The position numbers were made by a program, and so were the translations under genes. The notes beneath the pieces were generated by a model. The model did no database searches. It was given only the letters and a program-made list of their open reading frames with translations, and had not been told where the DNA came from. Shown in pieces: positions 26,850 through 33,995 of a DNA stretch of 44,734 nucleotides (within the stretch, counting starts at the first letter, position 1; every line of letters begins with the position of its first letter). The stretch is from Flavobacteriaceae bacterium (lineage in GTDB: Bacteria > Bacteroidota > Bacteroidia > Flavobacteriales > Weeksellaceae), in contig JAAYKY010000011.1 of assembly GCA_012522185.1 (NCBI GenBank), positions 1-44,734 on the forward strand, given 5' to 3'.

Positions 26850-27662
26850 ATGCCTATGCTTAAACATATACTAACTATTTTTATACTACTGAATTTTTTG
26901 CAAAACCTTTCTGCTCAGAAATCGGAAGCAAAGGACTATATCATCAGTGGAAATCAAAGTTATTATCAAGGCGATTTTTCAAAAGCCGAAACCAAATATA
27001 AAATTGCGCTTTCCGAAGATCCCAATTCTTTGAAAGCCAGCTATAATTTAGGGAATGCTTTGTACAATCAAAGTCGATTGGAAGAAGCAAGGGTTCATTA
27101 TGACCGAGTAATTAAAAACCGGGAATCGACTAAGGCTGACAAACACAAAGCGTATCATAACATCGGAAAAACCTATCTGGATGAGAACGATCCTGAGAAA
27201 GCGGTTACCCATCTGAAAGAAGCTTTAAAGCTCAATCCTTATGACGATGAAACCCGTTATAATTATGCTTTGGCTCGAAAGCTTTTAGAGAAACAACAAG
27301 AAGATAACGAAAAGAAAGACCAGGAAAATTCTGAGGAAAATCAAGACGATTCCCAAGAGAATTCTGAGAATTCAAATGAAGGAGAGGAAGGTGAAAACGA
27401 TGGAGAATCCAAACCTCAGGATCAAGGAGGAAATCAAGAAGGCGGGCAAAATGGACAAGAACAAGGCGAAGGCGATACGCCTCAAGGACAGCAAATAACC
27501 AAGGGTTCACAAGGCGAAGGAAATGAATCCCAAAGACCGATGAACACACAGCGACAAGAAGGTTTATTGGAGGCTTTGCGTCAACAAGAACAAGAAACAC
27601 TCAAAAAAATAATCAGTCAAAAAGCAAAAAAGGTAAGAACAAATACGGAAAAGGATTGGTAA
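26850..27662 (+). CDS. batC: BatC-like TPR protein
   Basis: This 270-residue protein has a signal peptide (MLKHILTIFILLNFLQNLSAQ), about three TPRs (30-145, with SYYQGDFSKAETKYKIAL and ASYNLGNALYNQSRLEEARVHYDR), and a long acidic, Gln/Glu/Asn/Gly-rich tail (about 150-235). A basic helix ends it. An upstream GTG at 26841 is possible, but the ATG at 26850 (or the in-frame ATG at 26856) better starts the signal peptide. The stop overlaps the batD ATG by one base (TAATG). Confidence 0.88.
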   Translation: MPMLKHILTIFILLNFLQNLSAQKSEAKDYIISGNQSYYQGDFSKAETKYKIALSEDPNSLKASYNLGNALYNQSRLEEARVHYDRVIKNRESTKADKHKAYHNIGKTYLDENDPEKAVTHLKEALKLNPYDDETRYNYALARKLLEKQQEDNEKKDQENSEENQDDSQENSENSNEGEEGENDGESKPQDQGGNQEGGQNGQEQGEGDTPQGQQITKGSQGEGNESQRPMNTQRQEGLLEALRQQEQETLKKIISQKAKKVRTNTEKDW

Positions 27663-29416
27663 TGTTGAAACGAAATCTTTTATTGGCATTTCTTTTTTTC
27701 TTCGCAAATTTTCTGTGGAGCCAGGAACTGAATTTTAAAGCAGTGGCCAGCAAAACGGAAGTTTCTGTAAACGAGCGCTTCGTGGTTCAGTTTGTTTTAA
27801 CCTATGGACAAGAAAATCTCTCCGTAGATCGGCCGTTGAGCTTACCTGATTTTGGGAAACTCCATCAATTGGGCGAATCCAAAATCAATAGTTTTCAGTT
27901 CATTAACGGAAACGTAATCAATCAGTCCGGAGTAGAGGTGATGTTGGTCGCAGATCAAGAAGGGGAATTCACAATTGGAGCTGCCACAGTCACAATCGAC
28001 GGGAAACGTTACCGAACCGAACCCATTAAGATTTCGGTAAAAAAAGGACTCAAACCTGTTCCACCAGCGGGTCAACGTTTACAAGGAGCTTTTCTGACTG
28101 CTGAACTATCAGAGGAAAACCCATTTCTCAATCAAGAAGTGGTTTTGACAGTGAAAATTTACGCACGTGATTATTCGATTTTGCGTCGTTTAAGAAATTA
28201 TCAAGAACCGGATTTCAATAATATGATCGCCAAATACGTCAGCGAAAAATTGGATGATGACGAAAAGCAAGTTTTGGTAAACGGCGTCACATTCATTCAA
28301 AAAGTTTTGGCGCGTTATGTATTATTTCCTCAAAAAGAAGGGAAAATTGAAATCGATCCTTTCTCTATAAACGTCCTTGTCTCAGGCTATTATGGAGCTG
28401 AAAATGTACAACTTACTTCGGAGCCAGCGATTATGCGCGTACGAGAGCTTCCTTCGGGAAAACCCTCCAATTTCAGTGGTGCTATTGGGGATTACAAATT
28501 AAATGCTTCGTTATCGAAAAAGCAAATCAATGCAAATGAGGCGGTCAATCTGGAAGTAGAAATAGTAGGTGCCGGCAACCTCAACACATTGAAATCTCCT
28601 GAAATTCCTTTGCCGGAACACATCGAAGCTTTTCCACCCAAAAAGAATGACGTCATTGAAGTTCGTCCTTCTGGAATGCGTGGAGCTGTGGTTCAAAATC
28701 ATGTTTTGGTTCCACAATACGGAGGCGATTATAAAATTGGGCCGGTGCTTTTCAATTATTTCGATCCGAACAAAGAAAAGTACATCACCCTTCAGACCAA
28801 ACCTTTCAATTTATCAGTAAACGGCCCCGAACCACCAAGGGAAGACAGTTTGGAAACCAATGATTTCTCGGATCATCTTCGAAACGATTCTTCAAGTCTT
28901 GACAAAGTCGTCGTTCCTCAGAAAATTACAGAAGTAAAAGACAAAGTAGTGGAAACGGTTTCCACCAACAATAATTGGATTTGGGTTCTTATCGCCATGG
29001 GTGCAGTTTTAATCGCCGTTCTATTCTGGATTCGATCAAAGCAATCGGGCGCCAAAGAAAAGGCAGCACTGAGCGAAAAACAATTCAAATCTCAGTTCAA
29101 ATCCGAGATAAATCAAAAATTAACTGCTTTGAAGTCTTTGGCTCAAAAGCAAGATAAGAATGCATTTTTATCGCTTCAAGAAGAAATTCTGACGCAAATC
29201 GGGATGCATTATAGTGGCACCAACCTATCGGAATTTACGGAAACTCATGTCGATGAAAAACTAGAGTCGACCTACGGCGAGCTTGCTATGAAGTGGAAGT
29301 CCTTGATTTCAGAATGCAAACAATCCAAATATGCATTTGGCGAAACGGGCAAAAGTCTGATGAGCAAATTCAAAGAAACCGAAGAAATTTGGAAAGCTTT
29401 TCAGAAAAAGGCTTAA
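27662..29416 (+). CDS. batD: BatD-like membrane protein
   Basis: This 584-residue protein has a signal peptide (to about 20, FANFLWSQ), then several beta-sandwich repeats of BatD type (FKAVASKTEVSVNERFVVQF, AELSEENPFLNQEVVLTV and LNASLSKKQINANEAVNLEV). A membrane helix (about 440-460, WIWVLIAMGAVLIAVLFWI) and a helical cytoplasmic tail follow. It is the last gene of the Bat cluster. The ATG at 27662 is preferred over a TTG at 27656. Function in the complex is unknown. Confidence 0.9.
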   Translation: MLKRNLLLAFLFFFANFLWSQELNFKAVASKTEVSVNERFVVQFVLTYGQENLSVDRPLSLPDFGKLHQLGESKINSFQFINGNVINQSGVEVMLVADQEGEFTIGAATVTIDGKRYRTEPIKISVKKGLKPVPPAGQRLQGAFLTAELSEENPFLNQEVVLTVKIYARDYSILRRLRNYQEPDFNNMIAKYVSEKLDDDEKQVLVNGVTFIQKVLARYVLFPQKEGKIEIDPFSINVLVSGYYGAENVQLTSEPAIMRVRELPSGKPSNFSGAIGDYKLNASLSKKQINANEAVNLEVEIVGAGNLNTLKSPEIPLPEHIEAFPPKKNDVIEVRPSGMRGAVVQNHVLVPQYGGDYKIGPVLFNYFDPNKEKYITLQTKPFNLSVNGPEPPREDSLETNDFSDHLRNDSSSLDKVVVPQKITEVKDKVVETVSTNNNWIWVLIAMGAVLIAVLFWIRSKQSGAKEKAALSEKQFKSQFKSEINQKLTALKSLAQKQDKNAFLSLQEEILTQIGMHYSGTNLSEFTETHVDEKLESTYGELAMKWKSLISECKQSKYAFGETGKSLMSKFKETEEIWKAFQKKA

Positions 29417-29434
29417 TCCCTCTGCGACTTTAAC

Positions 29435-30001
29435 CTAATTAATAAAGTTTTTAACCAATTCTAAAATTTCTTTCTGACTGATTTCTAAATCTTTATTTAC
29501 AATAATTGTATCAAACTCAGGTGCCAATACCAATTCTTTTTCGGCTTTATCAATCCGCATTTGGACTTTTTCCTCGCTTTCCGTATTTCGGTTGCGCAAT
29601 CGATTTTCCAATTCCTGAACGGAAGGAGGCATAATGAAAATGGAGAGTGAATTTTCGGGGTAAATTTTCTTCAGATTGATTCCGCCGATGACATCGATGT
29701 CAAAAATCACGGATTTCCCTTTGTCCCAAATTCGTTGGATTTCGGATTTCAAAGTTCCATAAAAGCTTCCGGCATACACCTCCTCAAACTCAGCAAACTC
29801 CTGATTATCAGCTCTTTCTCTAAATTCTTTTTCAGAAATGAAATAATAATCCTTTCCGTCGATTTCATTGGGTCGCGGACTTCTTGTTGCACATGAGACA
29901 GAAAACTCGATGGAATCGAGATTTTCCAATAAATATTTGACCAAAGTGGTCTTTCCTGCGCCTGAAGGAGCCGAGACGATGATTAGTTTTGCTGAATTCA
30001 T
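29435..30001 (-). CDS. gmk: Guanylate kinase
   Basis: This 188-residue cytoplasmic enzyme phosphorylates GMP or dGMP to GDP or dGDP. It has the P-loop SAPSGAGKTT, the GMP-binding SCATRSPRPNEIDGKDYYFI and FAEFEEVYAGSFYGT, and the core DIDVIGG. It ends 18 bp from the convergent batD. It follows yicC on the same strand, a common pairing in bacteria, with a 128-bp gap holding a hairpin repeat. Length is normal. Confidence 0.97.
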   Translation of the reverse strand: MNSAKLIIVSAPSGAGKTTLVKYLLENLDSIEFSVSCATRSPRPNEIDGKDYYFISEKEFRERADNQEFAEFEEVYAGSFYGTLKSEIQRIWDKGKSVIFDIDVIGGINLKKIYPENSLSIFIMPPSVQELENRLRNRNTESEEKVQMRIDKAEKELVLAPEFDTIIVNKDLEISQKEILELVKNFIN

Positions 30002-30050
30002 GGGGCAAAAATCGTGAATTATTATGGCGAATCCAATTCAAAATAATCTA

Positions 30051-30118
30051 TGTCATATCGAATGCAGTGCAACGAAATGAGAAATCTATTTTTTTATTAG
30101 ATTTCTCGTTACTCGAAA
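30051..30118. repeat. Dispersed palindromic intergenic repeat (flavobacterial type)
   Basis: GAGAAATCTA (30079-30088) pairs perfectly with TAGATTTCTC (30098-30107) around a T-rich loop, flanked by the imperfect arms GTCATATCGA on the left and CTCGAAATAGC on the right. The form resembles a repeat common between genes in Flavobacteriia (a recollection, not checked here). Only one copy is seen in this window. Confidence 0.55.
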
Positions 30119-30129
30119 TAGCAATACGA

Positions 30130-30990
30130 TTACAAAATATTCAAAACCTGTTCTTTGACTTTTTCGAGTTCGTCTTTCATTTGAACTACGATTTTCTGCA
30201 TTTCGGAATGATTGGATTTCGAACCCAAAGTATTAATTTCCCGTCCGATTTCCTGGCAGATAAATCCCAATTTTTTTCCTTCGGATTCATTGGAATTCAA
30301 ACTTTCAAGGAAATATTCGCAATGGTTTTTCAAACGTACTTTTTCTTCTGTAATGTCCAGTTTCTCAAGATAATAGATGAGTTCTTGTTCGAAACGATTG
30401 GGGTCATATTCTGTACTTAATTCTTCCAGATTTTTGGTAAAACGATCTTTTAAGGTTTGAATTCTTTCTTTCTCAAAGGGTTCAACTTGAACCAATAATT
30501 CTTTTATTTTGTTGATTCGCTGGATAAAATCTTGTTCCAATACTTTTCCTTCGGCAATTCGGAATTCATTTAAATTATCAATGGCCTCGTATAAAACTTT
30601 CAGAAAAATATTCCATTCTTCTTCATCGAGTTCTTTGCAAGTAAAAGCCATGACGTCGGGCAAACGCATCACGATGGCAAGAAGTTCGGGATCAGTAGCT
30701 TCAGGAACGATTGCTTTGAATTCGTTGATATAAGCTTTGATGATTTCGGGATTAATTTGCTGGGCTTTGTTATCGGCCGTGGCTTCTGTATTTACCGTAA
30801 AATCTACTTTTCCTCGCTGAAGTTTTTCTGATAAAACTTTACGAATATCGAGCTCCTTTTCCTTGTACAAAAAAGGAAGTCGTGTATTCAGATCGATGGA
30901 TTTACTGTTTAGGGAACGGATTTCAATCGTGATTTTCTTGTCAGAACATTCAGCGACTGCTTTTCCGTATCCGGTCATGGATTGAATCAT
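30130..30990 (-). CDS. YicC-family endoribonuclease
   Basis: This 286-residue cytoplasmic protein has the YicC N-terminal domain starting MIQSMTGYGKAVAEC, with IRSLNSKSIDLNTRLPFL, and the C-terminal DUF1732 domain, with RFEQELIYYLEKLDITEEKVRLKNHCEYF and GKKLGFICQEIGREINTLGSKS. The family includes an endoribonuclease in other bacteria; the exact role here is unproven. It lies upstream of gmk on the same strand, as in many bacteria. Length is standard. Confidence 0.93.
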   Translation of the reverse strand: MIQSMTGYGKAVAECSDKKITIEIRSLNSKSIDLNTRLPFLYKEKELDIRKVLSEKLQRGKVDFTVNTEATADNKAQQINPEIIKAYINEFKAIVPEATDPELLAIVMRLPDVMAFTCKELDEEEWNIFLKVLYEAIDNLNEFRIAEGKVLEQDFIQRINKIKELLVQVEPFEKERIQTLKDRFTKNLEELSTEYDPNRFEQELIYYLEKLDITEEKVRLKNHCEYFLESLNSNESEGKKLGFICQEIGREINTLGSKSNHSEMQKIVVQMKDELEKVKEQVLNIL

Positions 30991-31165
30991 ATATGCATTT
31001 TGATTGGGTCAAAAGTAATGAATTTATTGTTCTTTGGAATTTTTGGAAAAAATTTAATTTGGCCTAAGTCTTATTTTAATTTATGAGCAATAACTTAAAC
31101 AAGGGCATTGGTTATTTAAAATTTTACAGAAAAACTTAAATAAGAACTATGTTTATTTACTATTT

Positions 31166-31336
31166 ATGCAAAATTTTAAATCGGGTAAATATATAAATCA
31201 AGTTTTTTATAAAAGCTTTCAGCCCGAATTCATTCATCGCAATTGGGAAATTCAAGATATGTCTGTTTTGCAACTTTTAAGTCAGGCAGGTCGTCAATTG
31301 GGTAGATTGGATATGTATTCAGAGTATGTAAATTGA
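31166..31336 (+). pseudogene. Fic-family gene start, truncated
   Basis: This 56-codon frame encodes the characteristic N-terminal segment of Fic/DUF4172-type proteins: FKSGKYINQVFYKSF, then RNWEIQDMSVLQLLSQAGRQ and LGRLDMYSEYVN, after which it stops. Family proteins continue with the Fic_N helix and the catalytic HPFxxGNGR motif; none of this remains. The frame ends 15 bases before the stop codon of the XRE gene on the other strand, so the lost part was probably deleted when that DNA arrived. The 350-bp gap between yicC and the XRE gene holds nothing else recognisable. Confidence 0.7.
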
Positions 31337-31351
31337 TTCCGACCCTAATAA

Positions 31352-31729
31352 TCAAATATACCCAAACTTATCCACGTATTTGTTTAGCTCTTGTTCGGTT
31401 CTAGCCAAAAGTTTTTCAAGCAGAATGATTTTATCTTCGTAGAGTTTTTTGATGTCTTCATCAAAATTGATGTTTACAACCCCGTTATTATTACCTTTTA
31501 AATTATTAAAGGAATTAAAATATTTCTGTGTATCAAACGACTGAATATCTTCTACTTTTACACCCATAATTTTTGCGATATCTTGTAGTTTATCGTAAGA
31601 AACTTTCGTGTTTCCATTTTCAATTTTGCTGTAAGCAGCTTGCGAAATCCCGAGCTTGTCTGCCATGTATTCTTGTGTCAGATTTTTCAATTCGCGGATG
31701 TTGCGGATTTTGTTTTCAATTTTTTCCAT
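31352..31729 (-). CDS. XRE-family transcriptional regulator
   Basis: This 125-residue protein has an N-terminal helix-turn-helix of XRE type (about 8-62, NLTQEYMADKLGISQAAYSKIENG and YDKLQDIAKIMGV). A linker with NNLKGNNNGVVNINF follows and a C-terminal coiled coil (about 88-120) probably dimerises it. Its promoter region carries a short inverted repeat (31738-31760), as expected for self-control. It is divergent from the 31823 gene and borders a truncated Fic fragment. It could be the antitoxin-like survivor of a lost module, but that is inference. Confidence 0.9.
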   Translation of the reverse strand: MEKIENKIRNIRELKNLTQEYMADKLGISQAAYSKIENGNTKVSYDKLQDIAKIMGVKVEDIQSFDTQKYFNSFNNLKGNNNGVVNINFDEDIKKLYEDKIILLEKLLARTEQELNKYVDKFGYI

Positions 31730-31737
31730 AGGACTAA

Positions 31738-31775
31738 ACTATAACTTAAAATTATATAGTATAACCACAAATGTA
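31738..31775 (-). promoter_or_regulatory. XRE promoter with possible operator
   Basis: ACTATA (31738-31743) and TATAGT (31755-31760) form a perfect 6-bp inverted repeat with 11 bases between. The minus strand reads TACATTTG at 31775-31768, a full -7 match just upstream of it. The layout suits self-repression by the XRE protein. The region also serves the divergent gene at 31823. Confidence 0.45.
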
Positions 31776-31822
31776 ATATTTATAACCCAATTAAGTGTTA
31801 AAATTGTGGAAAATTTAAACTT

Positions 31823-32410
31823 ATGAAAAAGAAATTTATATTAATTGTTTTCCTACTTTCAGTTATATGTAACTCACAAGACGTTATCATAATGAAAAAC
31901 GGGGATGAAATCCAATCTAAGGTCAGTGAAATTAACATTGAGCAAATAAAGTACAAAAAATTTGATAGTCCAGATGGACCTGTTTATATCATTCCTAAAT
32001 CGGACGTTTTACTGATTCAGTATGAAAATGGCGAGAAAGACATTTTTACAAATAAGGAACCAGAGGTTTCAAATATAGAAAGTCCATCCAATGAAGATTT
32101 GTTTAGTTTGGGAGAGAGGGATGCTTCAAAGTATTATAAAGGGTATAGAGGCGCTGGAACTGGGACTCTTATTACTAGTTTAGTATCACCTTTAATTGGT
32201 TTAATTCCAGCTATTTCAACATCTTCAACACAACCTAAGATAGAAAACTTGAATTATCCGAATGAAGAATTATTTAAAAACTCTCAATACTATGAGGGCT
32301 ACACTAAAAAAGCCAAAAAAATAAAACAAGGTCGAGTCTGGATGAATTGGGGTATTGCTTTTGGAGTAAATTTAGTGGCTGTCTTGTTTCTTCTTTCTTC
32401 TGCCTATTAA
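31823..32410 (+). CDS. Signal-peptide membrane protein of unknown function
   Basis: This 195-residue protein starts with a signal peptide (MKKKFILIVFLLSVICNSQ). Next comes a small domain common in Bacteroidota proteins of unknown role (DVIIMKNGDEIQSKVSEINIEQIKYKKF to IPKSDVLLIQYENGEKD). A Gly-rich hydrophobic region (about 109-134) and a final membrane helix (about 174-193) follow. It may be an envelope-stress or turnover factor, but nothing specific is seen. It shares its upstream region with the XRE gene and is followed 60 bp later by the methyltransferase-like gene. Confidence 0.75.
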   Translation: MKKKFILIVFLLSVICNSQDVIIMKNGDEIQSKVSEINIEQIKYKKFDSPDGPVYIIPKSDVLLIQYENGEKDIFTNKEPEVSNIESPSNEDLFSLGERDASKYYKGYRGAGTGTLITSLVSPLIGLIPAISTSSTQPKIENLNYPNEELFKNSQYYEGYTKKAKKIKQGRVWMNWGIAFGVNLVAVLFLLSSAY

Positions 32411-32469
32411 GAAATATCTTTTGACTATTTATACTTTTCGGAATTTAACACGCTAATTATAAATCTCGT

Positions 32470-32991
32470 ATGAAAAAAATTTCTGGTTTTTTCCTTCGTC
32501 AAATCGATGCGGTAATATATGGATTGGTAGGGCCTTTTACCGTTCTTTTTATAGTTCCGAAGTATTTGTTAGCGGTTGAGAAAGAAATAGGAATTTTGCT
32601 GCCAATTTATCAGCCTTTAAAGTATTTAGGAATTGTTCTGATGAATTTAGGAGGCCTTCTGGCAATTTGGTGTGCCCTTATTATGTTTCTCACTACAAAT
32701 GCGCCAAGCATATTTTCTAAGCCTCAAAAAGTAATAGAAATTGATCCCTACAAAGTTGTCAGACATCCTATGATGTGGGCATTATTTCTTGTGTTGGCAG
32801 GAGAAGTAATGGTAGAAAGCTCATTATTCATTCTAATATGGTTTTTGATTTTTATACGTTTTTCGATTATATACATTAAACGAAATGAAGAGCCTTTGCT
32901 TATATCTATTCTTGGAGATGACTATATCCATTATTCCCAAAAAGTACCTCGATGGTTTCCAAAGAGCCTCCAAAGAGTAGTTAGCAAATAG
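32470..32991 (+). CDS. Isoprenylcysteine/phospholipid methyltransferase-like membrane protein
   Basis: This 173-residue polytopic protein has four or five membrane helices and the C-terminal motif set of the PEMT/ICMT family: PYKVVRHPMMWAL, then RNEEPLLISILGDDYIHYSQKVPRWFPKS. The RHPMM and EE...Y...VPRW residues would hold S-adenosylmethionine and the substrate at the membrane face. The substrate is unknown; similar genes in bacteria are often annotated only as methyltransferase family. It sits between the 31823 gene and the toxin-antitoxin unit. Confidence 0.85.
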   Translation: MKKISGFFLRQIDAVIYGLVGPFTVLFIVPKYLLAVEKEIGILLPIYQPLKYLGIVLMNLGGLLAIWCALIMFLTTNAPSIFSKPQKVIEIDPYKVVRHPMMWALFLVLAGEVMVESSLFILIWFLIFIRFSIIYIKRNEEPLLISILGDDYIHYSQKVPRWFPKSLQRVVSK

Positions 32992-33031
32992 TCATAATAA
33001 AATGAAAGTCAACTATCATATTATTATAATT

Positions 33032-33106
33032 TTATGATATTCTAATTCCATTTTTCCAAACACCATTCGGCTTCAATTGTCCTTGATAATAAATAATATC
33101 CCGGAA
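33032..33106 (-). pseudogene. Displaced 3' tail of hutI
   Basis: On the minus strand this short frame reads FRDIIYYQGQLKPNGVWKNG followed by IRIS and a stop. It is the same as the HutI C-terminus except for one Leu-to-Ile change and a different last few residues (IRIS instead of EKL). At DNA level, 55 of 59 bases match the hutI copy at 34003-34061, and three of the four differences are synonymous. This points to a tail that was once part of a working hutI gene, cut off by the toxin-antitoxin insertion between the two copies. Confidence 0.8.
33048..33106. repeat. Direct repeat flanking the toxin-antitoxin unit, left copy
   Basis: 59 bp, 55 identical to 34003-34061, same orientation, offset 955 bp. 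The two copies flank the toxin pair almost exactly: the interval 33107-34002 holds only those two genes. Confidence 0.9.
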
Positions 33107-33111
33107 TTTTG
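33083..33111 (+). promoter_or_regulatory. Possible promoter of the toxin-antitoxin unit, spanning the repeat edge
   Basis: TTG (33083-33085) and GAATTTTG (33104-33111) are 18 bases apart; the -7 element differs from TAnnTTTG only at its first base. The -33 lies inside the displaced hutI tail, and the -7 crosses its edge. At the intact hutI end the -7 element is absent. Confidence 0.35.
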
Positions 33112-33120
33112 TATTTTTAC

Positions 33121-33429
33121 GTGGTGAAGAAGGAGATTACCATACAGGATTTTTCGCCCGTTTTGTTTTGGGATGTGGATATTGAGAAAGTGGATTTGCA
33201 GAAGCATAAAAAGCATATCATCCACAAAGTATTGGAATATGGTTCGATGAAAGATTGGGAACTCATCAAAGAATTATACGGAATGGAAGCAATCAAAGAA
33301 ACAGCGCTTACTGTCAGGACATTGGATGCGGTAACGCTTGCTTTTGTCTCCAACCTTTTTCAGATTGATAAAACCGAATTCAGATGCTACAAACACGCAC
33401 AGTTGCACCCGAACTTATGGAACTCCTGA
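33121..33429 (+). CDS. DUF6922-like probable antitoxin
   Basis: This 102-residue protein is likely the partner of the AbiEii-type toxin next to it. It has the segment FSPVLFWDVDIEKVDLQKHKK, then helices of a compact domain (IIHKVLEYGSMKDWELIKELYG). LFWDVD is typical of DUF6922-like proteins. The frame opens at a TTG at 33109, but GTG 33121 (VVKKEITIQDFSP) or GTG 33124 is a better start and falls after the possible promoter. No classic winged-helix AbiEi antitoxin is seen. It overlaps the toxin gene by 46 bases, so the pair is cotranscribed. Confidence 0.75.
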   Translation: MVKKEITIQDFSPVLFWDVDIEKVDLQKHKKHIIHKVLEYGSMKDWELIKELYGMEAIKETALTVRTLDAVTLAFVSNLFQIDKTEFRCYKHAQLHPNLWNS

Positions 33430-33995
33430 TAAAATTGATGAACGAAAATGCATTTTCGGGATTTAATTTAGCAGGTGGCACTGCTTTGGCACTTCAGATA
33501 GGGCATCGAAACTCGGTTGATATTGATATGTTTGGATCTTCTGAAATTAAGCCTGCACTTTTTTATGATATTTTAAGTGGTTTTGGAGAAATTGCAGAAA
33601 GACAAAGCTCAACAAATATTTACATTTCCGAAATCAATAAAATAAAAGTTGATTTTGTAAATTACAGCAATTTTCCCCAAATTGATGAAATTATAGAGAT
33701 TCAGGGGATTAGAATGTTTACTCCAAAAGAAATTGCAGCAATGAAATTAAACGCGATTTCGGGCCGTGGAAGCAAAAAAGATTTTATCGATTTATATTTT
33801 TTGCTTAAAACATTTACATTGGAAGAAATGATTGGTTTTTACCGTGAAAAATATACAGATGCATCTGAATTTATGATGTTGAAAAGTTTGTCTTATTTTG
33901 GAGATGCGGATTTACAGCCTGAGCCTAAAGTATTTAAAGAATTCAACTGGGAAGAGTGTAAAAACACGATTTTACAAGAAGTGAATAAATTATAA
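33384..33995 (+). CDS. AbiEii/AbiGii-family nucleotidyltransferase toxin
   Basis: This 203-residue protein has the nucleotidyltransferase core of the AbiEii family. The first motif is GGTALALQIGHRNSVDID (31-48), with the two metal-binding aspartates of VDID, and the third is the aspartate of KVDFV (about 90). KEIAAMKLNAISGRGSKKDFIDLYFLL (about 115-141) holds the conserved Lys and Arg. Such enzymes act as type IV toxins and in phage abortive infection, probably by nucleotide addition to RNA. The start ATG at 33384 gives the standard N-terminus (LQTRTVAPELMELL). It converges with hutI and overlaps its end by 6 bases. Confidence 0.9.
   Translation: MLQTRTVAPELMELLIKLMNENAFSGFNLAGGTALALQIGHRNSVDIDMFGSSEIKPALFYDILSGFGEIAERQSSTNIYISEINKIKVDFVNYSNFPQIDEIIEIQGIRMFTPKEIAAMKLNAISGRGSKKDFIDLYFLLKTFTLEEMIGFYREKYTDASEFMMLKSLSYFGDADLQPEPKVFKEFNWEECKNTILQEVNKL

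Noticed and set aside
27300-27560. Low-complexity Glu/Gln/Asn/Gly-rich coding DNA in batC, considered as a repeat array
   Set aside because: The repeats are irregular and in frame; acidic tails like this are normal in BatC-type proteins. Not a CRISPR or tandem repeat locus.
33014-33039. TATCATA/TATGATA inverted repeat after the methyltransferase gene
   Set aside because: Very AT-rich with a long loop and no T tail; too weak to call a terminator or a site.
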